From: JBEKTW01 sp963727845
Lineage (GTDB): Bacteria > Bacteroidota > Ignavibacteria > UBA10030 > SZUA-254
NCBI GenBank assembly: GCA_963727845.1
Contig: CAVSHI010000003.1
Coordinates: 930,001 to 994,000, forward strand
Direction of reading: 5' to 3'
Length of the DNA stretch: 64,000 nucleotides
Each line of letters begins with the position of its first letter. Positions within the stretch are counted from its first letter, which is position 1. Both the position numbers and the translations under genes were made by a program. This document shows, one piece after another, positions 7,266 to 17,178 of this stretch. The notes beneath the pieces are model-generated. The model did not search any database. It saw nothing but the letters and a program-made list of their open reading frames with translations, and was not told where the DNA came from.

Positions 7266-9200
7266 TCAGAGATTTCCCGATTCAGCCAGTAGGAGTTCAA
7301 TCTGTTGTGTCAGTTCTTCTTCCATGTCCGGACCCATGAAGCCGACGCTCTTGAATGCAATCGCACCCTTTTTATCGATGATAAATTTCGTCGGAATACC
7401 GTCGACCTCGTATTTATCGACAACCTTCTCGTCAATCAAAACAGTGAACGTGTATTTATTGTCCTCAATGAATTTCTTCGCATTGGCGAGGGTCGCGTCG
7501 TAATCCTTTTGATGCTCCCATGTGTCGAGCGCCAGAAACACAACCTTGTCGTTATTCTTGTACTTATCGTGCACTTTCTGCAAATACGGGAAGGAGGATT
7601 TGCACGGACCGCACCATGTCGCCCAGAAGTCGATCACTACGACCTTCCCTTTCAGCGACGAGAGTGTAACCGCCTGGCCGTTGAGATTCTTCAATGTAAA
7701 ATCGATGGATGGTTTGCTGATGCGGCTTTCAAGAACCTGTTTTCTTATCTTCTCGACTTTGGCTTTCTCTGCTTCGGCAATTTTCTCTTCAAACCGGGTT
7801 TTCCGGTCAGAGGTCAACGCATCGTATGTTTGGGTTGAACCCTCTGCTTTTACAATTCCTTTTCTTACATCATCGAGTATTTCGGAATTGGTTTTGCCTT
7901 TGTTGGCGCAGTCGATCGCAACATCAATCGCTCTATCATATTTTCCATTTCTGATAAGACACTCGATAAATCGTTTGTTGACATCGAGATCTGCGGACTT
8001 CATGAGCTGGTACGCTTCGACATACTGGGCCTCGGCTTCCTGTAGTTTGCCAAGCTGCATCAGTCCATATGCATAGGTGTCGAGAACCATGCCCGTCAAG
8101 TACTTCATTCCATCTTCCCATTCCGCTATCGACGGATAATAGAGCTTTGTGGTCGTGTCAGGGATTCTGCTCAACTCAACACCTTTTTTCGCCCATGCGA
8201 CAGCGCACTCCAACTGCTCACCTTTTTCAATCAGGTCCCATGCCGGACCATTGTACTGATCCCAGCGGGGATGCCGAATTTGTGCTAGCGCCCGTGTAGC
8301 TCTTTCGTACTCTTTTGCTTCGACACAGGTTGAGAACAGCGTGAAAGTGTAATCGTCGTGTTCGGAGTCTTTGATCTGAATGTGCTCTGCGATGAATTTC
8401 TCCATTGCCGGCATCCGTTTCACCGGGTCACTGATTTGGGAAATATCGCTCCAGTCCCTGCTTCTTGCGATCAGGCCATCGGGATTCCGAGCAATTTCGG
8501 TTTGACGAATCCGGGCGGCCTTCGCGCTGTCACCGGTGCGCTCATACCAGGAAATGATCCCTGGAAGCGACGACTCATCGTCCTTCCTGGCTTCGTACAA
8601 TTTGCCAAGATCTTCCTTGATCGAGGACATCATCTCTCCCGACTTATCCTCTTTCAGCAGTGCATTCCATACCAGCATCGGGGCCGACGAGATGTTGTTG
8701 GGATAGAGTTCCTTTTCATTTTGAAGTTCGTCTCTCACTGCAGCCAGATCCCGAGCGTGCCGGAATGAATTTACCCCTCCCTGCATCAACACTGCGCGCG
8801 CGCAATGTGCATCTCTTACCGGTCTTCCGTCGGCTCCGTAGATCATTGCATCCCAGACATTGCCGCTGCGGTCGTCTACCTTTTCACCGGAGACAAACCG
8901 GAACAGAAGCAGTGTCGCCGTCGGTTCGTTCAGTGCCATCGTTGTTTTCCAGGTCCCGCCGGACTTCGTCATCGGGAGCTGGAAAAATCCAATGTTGTCG
9001 TATCCTCCCCGCCAGATAAGAACATACAACTGGATGGTTTCAGCATCCTTCAGGGTTGCGGTTTTTGCATTGGAGTTGTAGTTGACGGTGATAACATCTC
9101 CGGCTTTAGGATGCGCGGGAGAAAGCGAAAACACGTCGCTCTCCTCCTGTGCAAACGCCAGACTGGCGAATAAGATGGTGCAGATCAGTATTCTTTTCAT
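7266..9200 (-). CDS. Secreted TPR-like protein with C-terminal TlpA-type thioredoxin domain
   Basis: 644 residues. The ATG at 9200 is chosen because AGGAG lies eight bases upstream and it begins a signal peptide (MKRILICTILFASLAFAQ). The N-terminal 130 residues look like an immunoglobulin-like region (SLSPAHPKAGDVITVNYN). A long helical middle holds TPR-like segments (YAYGLMQLGKLQEAEAQYVEAYQL, then AIDVAIDCANKG). The C-terminal 140 residues are a TlpA/ResA-like domain with the redox motif WCGPC near residue 531 and the cis-proline segment GIPTKFIID. It is probably a periplasmic thiol-disulfide reductase or chaperone; such proteins in FCB bacteria act in cytochrome or extracellular protein maturation, but no partner is shown here. 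Confidence 0.85.
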   Translation of the reverse strand: MKRILICTILFASLAFAQEESDVFSLSPAHPKAGDVITVNYNSNAKTATLKDAETIQLYVLIWRGGYDNIGFFQLPMTKSGGTWKTTMALNEPTATLLLFRFVSGEKVDDRSGNVWDAMIYGADGRPVRDAHCARAVLMQGGVNSFRHARDLAAVRDELQNEKELYPNNISSAPMLVWNALLKEDKSGEMMSSIKEDLGKLYEARKDDESSLPGIISWYERTGDSAKAARIRQTEIARNPDGLIARSRDWSDISQISDPVKRMPAMEKFIAEHIQIKDSEHDDYTFTLFSTCVEAKEYERATRALAQIRHPRWDQYNGPAWDLIEKGEQLECAVAWAKKGVELSRIPDTTTKLYYPSIAEWEDGMKYLTGMVLDTYAYGLMQLGKLQEAEAQYVEAYQLMKSADLDVNKRFIECLIRNGKYDRAIDVAIDCANKGKTNSEILDDVRKGIVKAEGSTQTYDALTSDRKTRFEEKIAEAEKAKVEKIRKQVLESRISKPSIDFTLKNLNGQAVTLSSLKGKVVVIDFWATWCGPCKSSFPYLQKVHDKYKNNDKVVFLALDTWEHQKDYDATLANAKKFIEDNKYTFTVLIDEKVVDKYEVDGIPTKFIIDKKGAIAFKSVGFMGPDMEEELTQQIELLLAESGNL

Positions 9201-9271
9201 CGCGAGCTCTCCTAACGTGTATGTTAATTGACCCGTGAAACGTAGTGATTTCACATGTAGGAATCAAACCC

Positions 9272-9868
9272 TCATGCTTTCTCCATGATGGCGCCACCGG
9301 GCAAAATTGTGGATATTACAACACTGGCCACCACAAAGCTGCCGACCTGATCGATTGCGACGCTCAGCGTATAGAGGAATCCCGCATCGTACCATATCCA
9401 GTGCGACATCGTTTCTGAAAAAACGACGACAAGCCCCAGCGCGATTCCAAATAGAATTCGATTCCGCATCGACGAAACACCGGCCCCCATCAGCAGCCAG
9501 ACAAAGATGAAGGTGGCAACGATATCCTTCAACAGTTCACCCAGCAGATGGATTCCAAATGACCCGAAGTCGCCAACGCGAACGAATGCGAACATCTGGG
9601 GACCTTTTTGCGAGCGTTGTTCGTTCGCCTGTTCGGCGGCTTTCTTTTCTGCCTCGCTGGCACCCGGTGGAGAGTTCACAATGTAAGGCATGAAGTACGT
9701 TCCCGAGACCGGAGTGCCGGAAACGATGGCCTGGGTCACCGCCTCTTCATTCGTGAACTTCTGGAGAGCGTTATTATAGAGAGGCAGTACTTCATGGTCG
9801 AGCGCTCCCCACACGAACATTGCGACTCCGCCGAGAACGGCAGCAAGGATAATCCTTGATGTAGACAC
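9272..9868 (-). CDS. Multi-pass membrane protein of unknown function
   Basis: 198 residues when started at the GTG at 9868, which has AAGGAG eight bases upstream and begins directly with a membrane segment (STSRIILAAVLGGVAMFVWGALDHEVLP). The longer frame from the ATG at 9988 lacks a good ribosome site and would add a 40-residue polar tail. Three more hydrophobic segments follow in the C-terminal half (IVATFIFVWLLMGAG, ILFGIALGLVVVFSETM, VGSFVVASVVISTIL), with a charged loop between the first two (GASEAEKKAAEQANEQ). I do not recognise the family with certainty. It lies 71 bases 5' of the thioredoxin-domain gene, so the two may be co-transcribed. Confidence 0.65.
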   Translation of the reverse strand: MSTSRIILAAVLGGVAMFVWGALDHEVLPLYNNALQKFTNEEAVTQAIVSGTPVSGTYFMPYIVNSPPGASEAEKKAAEQANEQRSQKGPQMFAFVRVGDFGSFGIHLLGELLKDIVATFIFVWLLMGAGVSSMRNRILFGIALGLVVVFSETMSHWIWYDAGFLYTLSVAIDQVGSFVVASVVISTILPGGAIMEKA

Positions 9869-10117
9869 AGCAACGTCTCCTTCCAATAGTTTGACGGGGT
9901 ACTGGCTATAGCCCAATGTACTACGCTTGCGGAAACTTCGCAAATCCTCAACCCGCAGGTCTTGCTGTCCCGTAAACTTGTATTTCACGAGACTCTTTGC
10001 GATACTACAAAATACGAAATCGAGGCATCTGAAATATCAATCAGAATGACACGCTTTTTCAATTTTTGGTTGTCTTAATTCATGAATCCACTATCACTCA
10101 ATAGAAGAGAGTCACAT

Positions 10118-11251
10118 ATGGTTCGAACAACACGCATACGTTCTTATATGGCCGGAGTTGCCATGCTCGGCATATTTCTGCCGGCAAGCTCGTGGGCATT
10201 TGGCCGTGATAGCCAGCCACAGGAAAAGAACTCCCCGGTTATGAAAACAGCCGAGCAAGTGAAAAAGAACATTCTAGCGCTTAAGGGGCTCCCCGCGTCG
10301 CAATTCAATACAGTCATGGATTTCATGTCAACTTCTCTCGGCGTTCGATGCAACCACTGCCACGTTTCCGATTCGACCGGCTGGCAATTTGAAAAAGACG
10401 ATAAGGCGGAGAAACGCACCGCCCGAAAGATGATCCAGATGGTTATGGATTTGAATACGAAGAACTTCGGAGGGAGAAACGCGGTAACCTGTGTTACATG
10501 CCACCATGGCTCACCGCAGCCGACGGCGTTGATGTCGCTTCCCCAACCTCCCGCTAAGCCTGAGAAAGAGAACACGGCCATTCCTTCGATGCCTGGCGTC
10601 GAACAGTTGCTCGCTTCCTACGAGAAAGGTCTCGGAGGGGCAGATGCGCTGAAGAAAATCTCTTCCCGCATCATGAAGGGAGTTTCCGTCGACGCACAGG
10701 GCAAGGAATCCCCTATTGAGATTGTCCAGCAGGAACCGGACAAGTATGCCGCGACGACGACAGGGGATCGCGGTGCTTTCACCCGGACGGTCAATGGTAC
10801 AGCCGGCTGGATGAGCTCACCGCGCGGCACGCGGGAACTGCCTCCGGATGCAGTCGAAGAGCTGAAACGAGATGGAGCGCTCTTCCCCATCGTTAGAATG
10901 AAAGAACTTTCCAAGACGATGCGTGTCAGCGACAAAGACACCGTGAATGGCACGACAGCCTATCTGCTCACAGCCCCCGCAGGAGAACACAATACCGAAC
11001 GCTATTACATTGACAGCTCGAGCGGACTTCTTCTCCGCAGAGTTATTATCACCGAGACGATGATCGGCGACATCCCCGAGCAGGTCGATTATTCTGATTA
11101 TCGTGCCGTTAACGGAGCAATGGTTCCGTTCACTGTGCGGACCGCAGCTGTCGACCCGCGGGACGGCTCGACACAGCGCTTTTCTTCCATCGAGCAGAAT
11201 GTTTCCATCGACGAAAAGAAATTCTCAATGCCTGAAAACAAAAAGAAATGA
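10118..11251 (+). CDS. Reaction-centre-type cytochrome c family protein, two CxxCH motifs
   Basis: 377 residues from the ATG at 10118, preceded by AGAGAG; an upstream in-frame ATG at 10082 would put extra residues before the signal segment (MAGVAMLGIFLPASSWA). Two heme-c sites are visible: CNHCH (about residue 78) and CVTCH (about residue 125). Around them lie LKGLPASQFNTVMDFM and ARKMIQMVMDLNTKNFGG, the pattern of the photosynthetic reaction-centre cytochrome c subunit family. Many non-phototrophs of this group carry such proteins, so phototrophy is not implied. The C-terminal 220 residues form a LolA/outer-membrane lipoprotein-sorting-like beta domain. It is probably a periplasmic electron carrier. 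Confidence 0.83.
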   Translation: MVRTTRIRSYMAGVAMLGIFLPASSWAFGRDSQPQEKNSPVMKTAEQVKKNILALKGLPASQFNTVMDFMSTSLGVRCNHCHVSDSTGWQFEKDDKAEKRTARKMIQMVMDLNTKNFGGRNAVTCVTCHHGSPQPTALMSLPQPPAKPEKENTAIPSMPGVEQLLASYEKGLGGADALKKISSRIMKGVSVDAQGKESPIEIVQQEPDKYAATTTGDRGAFTRTVNGTAGWMSSPRGTRELPPDAVEELKRDGALFPIVRMKELSKTMRVSDKDTVNGTTAYLLTAPAGEHNTERYYIDSSSGLLLRRVIITETMIGDIPEQVDYSDYRAVNGAMVPFTVRTAAVDPRDGSTQRFSSIEQNVSIDEKKFSMPENKKK

Positions 11252-11272
11252 CCTGTTAATGGAGAATATCTT

Positions 11273-11785
11273 ATGAAATACTTTATCGTCGCACTATTGA
11301 TGATGGCGTTCGCTTCAGTTCTTATCGCCGGCAGTCCGGAGGATACAACCAAAAGCACGCCGCAATTCGACAAATTGAAGACGCTTGCCGGCACATGGAA
11401 GGGAAAGAATAGCGAAGGAAAACTTGTCACCGTTTCCTACAAACTCGTCTCCAACGGCAGCGCCTTCATGGAGGAGCTTACGTCGGAGGAACATCCCGAC
11501 GCGATGGTCACGATGTATCATCTCAACGGCAAGAAGCTCATGCTGACACACTATTGCTCGATGGGCAACCAGCCGCGCATGCGCGTGGAGAAGACTTCGA
11601 TGGATGGATCCACGCTCACCTTCTCATACGTGGATGCAACGAATCTCGCCAGCCCCAAGGATACCCACATGAGCGGGCTCGTCGTGACGTTCAAGGACGA
11701 CGACCATTTCTCGCAGCAGTGGGCTTTGAGCATGAACGGGAAGAAGAAGCAACACGAAACGTTCGAATTTGAACGCGTGAAGTGA
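11273..11785 (+). CDS. Exported DUF1579-like (lipocalin-like) protein
   Basis: 170 residues with a signal peptide (MKYFIVALLMMAFASVLIAG). The mature part starts FDKLKTLAGTWKGK, the LxGxW start typical of DUF1579/nitrobindin-like small beta-barrels, and continues with alternating strands (VTVSYKLVSNGSAFMEEL, MYHLNGKKLMLTHYCSMGNQPRM). It lies 21 bases after the cytochrome gene and before a terminator, so the two very likely form an operon. Function is unknown; a small hydrophobic ligand or heme is possible by fold. Length fits the family. Confidence 0.75.
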   Translation: MKYFIVALLMMAFASVLIAGSPEDTTKSTPQFDKLKTLAGTWKGKNSEGKLVTVSYKLVSNGSAFMEELTSEEHPDAMVTMYHLNGKKLMLTHYCSMGNQPRMRVEKTSMDGSTLTFSYVDATNLASPKDTHMSGLVVTFKDDDHFSQQWALSMNGKKKQHETFEFERVK

Positions 11786-11809
11786 GATCCCAACATACGC
11801 AGCACGATC

Positions 11810-11836
11810 AAATGCCGGGTCCCTGATCCGGCATTT
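11810..11836. terminator. Rho-independent terminator between convergent genes
   Basis: AAATGCCGG (11810-11818) pairs with CCGGCATTT (11828-11836) around a nine-base loop. It can serve both the rightward cytochrome operon and the leftward mfd gene that stops at 11874. Confidence 0.75.
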
Positions 11837-11873
11837 GTATTTCACGACAAAGAGCAGGCGGTAAAATGCGGTT

Positions 11874-14800
11874 TCATCCGGAAACGGAACTCTGGTGCGC
11901 GATTTCCATCACTTTTCTTTTCGTATCTTCCAGCCGCTCCTTTGTGCCGTCCGGCAGGATATGCATGAATTGCAGCGTTAATTCCTTCCCAACCTGTTTG
12001 AGGTACACGTCTTTCATTTCTCCGCTGCTCACCTTTTCCATCATCCGCTGGAATGGCGCCGCTTTGTAACCATCGCCCGCCATATCACTGCCGGTGGGTG
12101 ATCCGTAAAACCGTTCGTCGGATGCGTCGGGCAACGTAATGGACATTCGTTTACCTTTGAGCGAGACTTTTTGAAAGCCGGCGCGGGATGCCGCCATCCG
12201 CAGCTCGACGAGAAGAAACAAATGTTCCACCTCTTCGGGGTACTCACCAAAACGGTCATGCAATTCTCCCCGCATGGCAGTGAGTTCCTCATCGCTCACC
12301 GCCCTGTACAAACGGCGGTAGATATCGAGACGCTCGGAATTGGATTCGACGTAGAAATCGGGGATGAGTGCTTCAATATCCGATTCGATGACAGTTTCCA
12401 CAGATTTCGATGCGCGAGTCGGAAATTTCGAAGCGTCCTTTTGAAAAACCTCGGTGAATTCCTCCTGCTTTAATTCCTCCACTGCCTCACGGACGACGCG
12501 TTCGTACATTTCAAAACCCATTTCCATGATAAAGCCCGATTGCTCGGCGCCGAGTAGATTGCCGGCACCCCGAATCTCCAGGTCACGCATCGCCAGATTG
12601 AAACCCGAAACCGAGCTCGGTAAATTCTTCAATGGCCTGCAAGCGGCGCAGTGTCGGCCTGGGCAGAATGCCCAGCGGCGGGGTCAACAGGTATGCATAC
12701 GCCTGGACGTTTGAGCGACCGACACGCCCGCGCAGCTGGTACAACTCCGCAAGCCCGAACCGGTCCGCACGATTGACGATAATGGTGTTCACGCTCGGAA
12801 TATCGATACCCGACTCAATGATCTTGGTGCACACGAGAACGTCCCGCTTTTTCTCAAGGAAATCGAACATTACCCTCTCGAGCTCGTGTCCGTGCATCTG
12901 ACCGTGGGCGACATCAACCCGGGCTTCCGGGACGTGCGATTGCACCTGCTGGGCGATCGCATCGATGTTGTTCACCCGGTCGTGCACAAAATACACCTGT
13001 CCGCCGCGGTGCAATTCCTTGAGAATCGCCTCACGGATAAATTGCCAGTGTCCGCGCTTATCCGTAAAATCTGCGGGCACTATTTCCGTGACAATCGGCA
13101 GACGATTTCTCGGCGGCGTTGAAATGAGCGAGAGGTCACGTGCCCCGGCCAGCGAGAAGTGCAGCGTGCGCGGAATCGGCGTTGCCGTCAATGTGAGTGT
13201 ATCGACGACCGCCTTTACCTTGCGCAATTTCTCCTTCGCCGCCACGCCGAAACGGTGTTCTTCATCGATGATCAGCAAACCCAGGTCTTTCAACGCGACA
13301 TCCTTCGAGAGCAGGCGGTGCGTGCCGATAATGATATCGATACCTCCGGTTTCGAGCAGCTGCACAATCTTCTTTTGCTCTTTTGTCGATTTGAATCGCA
13401 TAATGCTCTCGATTCTCACGGTGTATCGTGCCAGCCGATCCTGGAAGGTATTGTAATGCTGCATTGCGAGAATCGTTGTCGGTACAAGCACTGCCACCTG
13501 TTTTCCGTCCATCACGGCTTTGAAGGCGGCGCGAACGGCAACCTCGGTTTTACCGAATCCAACGTCGCCGCAGATGAGACGGTCCATGGGCGATGCACTT
13601 TCCATGTCGCGCTTCACGTCCAGAGTCGCTTGCGCCTGGTCGGGAGTGTCTTCATACATGAACGACGCTTCGAGCTCCTTTTGCCAGTGCGTGTCGGGAG
13701 AGAAGGCAAAACCCCGTTCATGTTTGCGGCGGGCGTAGAGGGCAATCAGGTCCCGCGCAATGTCTTTGATGCGCCGTTTCGCACGGGCTTTCATCCGCTC
13801 CCACTCGTCACCCCCGAGCTTGCTGAGTTTCGGGATGTGACTTTCCTGTGACGAGTATTTCTGGACCCGGTTAACAAAATTCAAATTGACGTACAGGACA
13901 TCGTTTTCAAGAAACAGCAGTTTTATAACTTCCTGGTCGATCCCCCCGACCTTTAGTTTCGCCAGGCCTGCAAAGGTCCCGATGCCGTGGTCGACATGGA
14001 CAACACAATCGCCGGGTCGGAGCTGCTGCAGTTCTTTCTGCGTGAATCCTTTGAAACGCCGGCGCTTGCCGGATCCACGACGCCTCAGCCGTCCGAATAT
14101 TTCGTGCTCGGTGAAGACCGCAAGCCTGGCCGGAGGGAAAATGAATCCGGCATGAATCGTTTCAGAAATAATATCGAAGGTAACCGCTGATGGTGCGGCT
14201 TTCCCTCCGTCCAGGCGAGGGACCGGGAATTCATTTTCATCCTGTCGAACGTCTGCAATCCGCGTTCCGAGCCCCGATACCGCATAAGGATCTTCAGGAG
14301 AGGTCAGAACTTCCTCCACCAGCTCTTTGAGCCGCGCGCCCTCTTCCTTCGTGTCGCTTGCGAGATGAATAATATATCCATCCAGGGAAAGTTTCTTCAG
14401 CGTGTCGACCAGCATGTTGATGCTTCCATTAAAGGCCGGCTGAAGAACCGACGCAAAATCTATAAGAGATGTCGATTGTTGATTCTCGACGGTCGACGGT
14501 TGATGATGAAACGGTGAATTGATGATCCGGCGAAAAGCCCCGGACCGTCCATCGATAAACTTCCAGTCAAAAAGGTTTTGGATGCCTTCCTGGAAAAGTT
14601 CACCAATCTCCGCCTCGATGAGCGCAGGGCCGTCGAGAATGATAATCGCATCGGGAGACAGGTAGTCGAACAACGACGCCGAAAGTTCTCCCACCTCATC
14701 TGCCGCACCGGTCACCTGCGGTCTATCCGTGTCGTCAACCGAATCGTCGGTCAGCGCTGGAACGATGCTCGCCGTGGGCAGCTCCCGGATCGACCGCTGC

Positions 14801-15432
14801 GAAATCACATCAAACTCCCGGATCGATTCGATCGTGTCGCCGAAGAATTCAATCCGGATCGGGTTTTCTCCGACAAACGGAAACACATCGACGATCCCCC
14901 CGCGGACAGCAACATCGCCGTACCCTTCTACGAAGTCTTTTTGCTCAAAGCCGTTCTCAATTAAACGCGCGATGAAATCCTGAAAAGGCTTTTCTTCACC
15001 TGTTTTCAACTCAATGATCATCCTGGTAAACTTATCCCTGGGCGGAACACTCTCGGCCACGGACTCCGGCGATGCGACCACGACAACACTCGTGCCCGTG
15101 GCGAGCGTCTTCAGCGTTTCAGTCCGGGCAATCGGTGCGCTCATATCCAGCATTTGCGCTTGATGACGCGGTCGCGTTCCGAAGAATCGCACATTCCCTT
15201 CACCGAGCAAAAGAGTGCAATCGTCGCGGAGCTTTTCCGCCGAGTCGTCGTCCGGTGCGATCACCACCACTTGCGAGCCACTCTGTTCGAATACGTTTGC
15301 TGTCACGAAGGCGAGCAACGAACCGGCAACGCCTTGAAGAACAAGCGGATGCCCATTTTCAAGGGTCCTTAATTTCTTCCCGAGGGTTTCGAAACAATCC
15401 GAGTGAAATATTCTCTGCTTGATTTTCTTCAT
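11874..15432 (-). CDS. mfd: Transcription-repair coupling factor Mfd, split by a one-base insertion
   Basis: Mfd removes stalled RNA polymerase and recruits UvrA. The first frame (15432 to 12583) carries the UvrB-like N-domain, the RNA-polymerase interaction region (PGDCVVHVDHGIG, near residue 477), Walker A GDVGFGKTE (near 624), the DEEH box (near 722) and most of the translocase (QLRGRVGRSN). The second frame (down to 11874) continues with GFNLAMRDLEIRGAGNLLG and the TRCF C-terminal domain. The break is at ELG-F-GF: removing one A from the + strand run 12608-12610 restores ELGSGFNLAM. The joined length, about 1186 codons, suits Mfd. It is either a real frameshift, which would cost the end of the translocase and the UvrA-binding control domain, or a sequence error. 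The start MKKIKQRI has no clear ribosome site. Confidence 0.9.
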
Positions 15433-15584
15433 TAGCGATCTATATTCAACATCCGTCCTGCGGTTTCAAAAACACCTTTCCCACGCCGTCCCGACCTGGT
15501 CGGCACAGCAAGGGTTTATTCCATGTAACTCTCTTTGTTGCAAACTTCACCCACGTCGTTTCACGCGGGTGACGGACAAACAAT

Positions 15585-16487
15585 TTATGCCTTTCCCACT
15601 CGCAGCTTATTTGTAAGCTCTTCCTGCTTCTTGAGAAAGGCAATCAACTCGCGTTGAACTTCACGCATCTCATGGATTTCGTACGCGCGGATCTCATCCA
15701 GCTTCACGTGAAGACTTTGTATCTGCATTTCTGCTTTGAGATTGATTTGGTAATCGAGTTCTGCGCGCAATCGATCTTTTTCAGACTGCCGATTCTGGCT
15801 CATCATGATGAACGGCGCCTGGAGGGCTGAAATGGCTCCGAGCACAAGATTGAGGAACGCGTACGGGAAAGGGTCGATAGGATGATAGAACGCTTCCAGG
15901 GTGTTGAGCGCAACCCACAAGAGGAGAATGCCGATGAAAAGTCCGACAAATCCCCAGCTGCCGCCAAACTGCGCGACCTTGTCCGAGATTCGCTGACCGA
16001 AACTCAGGTTTTGTTCAATTTCCTCGTTGACGTTCCGCGCCGTACGTCGCTCAACCAATTCATTGGTCGCGCGCAGACGCTGGGCAATCACGCCCGCAAG
16101 AGAAATACAGACCTCGGGCTTTCTGAGCAGGAAGCTCACGAAGTCTTCGCGCGTCATCTCCAGGAGATTTGCCTTGGTGACAACTTTCGCGCTTGCGGTG
16201 CGGGGCGAACCATCAAACATCCCGAGCTCGCCGAAGAAGTCACCGTCGGAGAGAACGGCCAGTGTTACCTCTTCGTTATCTTCCGTCCAGGTCGTTATGG
16301 CAACTTCACCCTCACGGACAACGTACATCGCACCGGCCGGCTCCCCCTTTCTGAAAATAACCTGTCCGACATCCCGTGAAACCAATTTCCAGAGGTCGGC
16401 AAGGTTTTTCAGGTCGTCCGGTTGAAGGGTTGAAAAAAGGGGAATACGTGAGAGCGTCTCAACGTCAACAGTTGCTGAAGTACTCAT
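15585..16487 (-). CDS. Cyclic-nucleotide-binding domain plus DUF1003 membrane protein
   Basis: 300 residues. Residues about 12-135 form a cNMP-binding domain (IPLFSTLQPDDLKNLA, GDFFGELGMFDGSPRTASAKV with the phosphate-binding cassette). It is followed by a DUF1003 domain with two transmembrane segments (WGFVGLFIGILLLWVALNTLEAF and YAFLNLVLGAISALQAPFIMMSQNRQ) and a long C-terminal coiled coil (DRLRAELDYQINLKAEMQIQ... LIAFLKKQEEL). The fusion suggests a nucleotide-gated inner-membrane protein. DUF1003 function is unknown. It has no ribosome site, but an AT-rich leader runs to the divergent arfB. Confidence 0.82.
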   Translation of the reverse strand: MSTSATVDVETLSRIPLFSTLQPDDLKNLADLWKLVSRDVGQVIFRKGEPAGAMYVVREGEVAITTWTEDNEEVTLAVLSDGDFFGELGMFDGSPRTASAKVVTKANLLEMTREDFVSFLLRKPEVCISLAGVIAQRLRATNELVERRTARNVNEEIEQNLSFGQRISDKVAQFGGSWGFVGLFIGILLLWVALNTLEAFYHPIDPFPYAFLNLVLGAISALQAPFIMMSQNRQSEKDRLRAELDYQINLKAEMQIQSLHVKLDEIRAYEIHEMREVQRELIAFLKKQEELTNKLRVGKA

Positions 16488-16561
16488 GATAATAGACTTA
16501 TAATAGTAGAATTGCTACAAAAAGATACTAATTTTTTGAATAGGAAGAAACTCTTAAAATT

Positions 16562-16590
16562 TTTTTGTATGTTCTACATCGTGATATAAT
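16562..16590 (+). promoter_or_regulatory. Promoter giving a probably leaderless arfB mRNA
   Basis: A perfect -10 hexamer TATAAT (16585-16590) ends four bases before the ATG at 16595. A poor -35 (TTTTTG, 16562-16567) lies 17 bases upstream. Initiation would fall within a few bases of the start codon, and there is no ribosome site. Confidence 0.4.
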
Positions 16591-16594
16591 ACAC

Positions 16595-17017
16595 ATGCCC
16601 GGAGTTTCGATAAATAGTAACTTGAATATTCCAATTTCGGAATTGCAGTTCCGTTTCGCCCGGAGCGGCGGACACGGTGGACAGAACGTCAACAAAGTGG
16701 AAACCCGCGTGGAATTACTGTTTGACGTGGCCCGGTCGCCGAGTCTTTCCGAATCCGACCGCGAGAGAATTCTCAAGCATCTGCAATCGAAAATCGATAC
16801 GGCGGGCGTATTGCGCGTCGTCGCGCAGGAATCACGCAGTCAGTGGCGTAACCGCGAGGATGCCGTCGAGCGATTCACCGCACTTTTAAGCGCGGCCCTG
16901 AAGCCGAGGAAGAAACGGATTGCAACGAGAATCTCGGCCGGAGCGCGAGAGAAAAGGCTGGAAGAGAAGAGGCGGAGAAGCAGAATTAAGAAGCTGCGAA
17001 CATCGAGAGAAGAATGA
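16595..17017 (+). CDS. arfB: ArfB-type peptidyl-tRNA hydrolase (ribosome rescue)
   Basis: 140 residues from the ATG at 16595, which fits the family start (PGVSINSNLNIPISELQFRF); an ATG ten codons upstream overlaps the promoter. The GGQ motif lies in SGGHGGQNVNKVETRVEL (near residue 30). There is no codon-recognition domain, and the basic tail (RKKRIATRISAGAREKRLEEKRRRSRIKK) is the part that enters the empty mRNA channel. It releases peptides from ribosomes stalled without a stop codon, in the cytoplasm. Length fits ArfB/YaeJ. The upstream -10 box suggests a leaderless message. It is monocistronic, followed by REP palindromes. Confidence 0.9.
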   Translation: MPGVSINSNLNIPISELQFRFARSGGHGGQNVNKVETRVELLFDVARSPSLSESDRERILKHLQSKIDTAGVLRVVAQESRSQWRNREDAVERFTALLSAALKPRKKRIATRISAGAREKRLEEKRRRSRIKKLRTSREE

Positions 17018-17080
17018 ACCCGGCTCCACGCCGGACCACGGGATAGCCGTCCATTTCACATTATGACGTAGTTGCTGCCT

Positions 17081-17103
17081 CGCGATTCAGCGAATCGCAC
17101 TAC
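17081..17103 (-). repeat. REP element 1
   Basis: Palindrome GCGATTCAGCGAATCGC (17082-17098), one base, then CTAC (17100-17103). Read on the minus strand this is GTAG-N-palindrome, the classical REP layout. It lies in the gap between arfB and the RAYT gene. Confidence 0.85.
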
Positions 17104-17155
17104 AGAATTCTCGGCGCTTCACGCCTCCCAACCGCTTCAATTCACGCTGCCCATT

Positions 17156-17178
17156 CGCGATTCAGCGAATCGCGTTAC
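17156..17178 (-). repeat. REP element 2, supplies the RAYT stop codon
   Basis: Palindrome core at 17157-17173, one base, then TTAC (17175-17178). On the minus strand GTAA heads the palindrome, and its TAA is the stop codon of the RAYT gene. Confidence 0.85.

Noticed and set aside
10020..10060. TGACACG...TTCA before the cytochrome gene, looked at as a second sigma-54 site
   Set aside because: The invariant GG and GC pairs at the -24 and -12 positions are missing.
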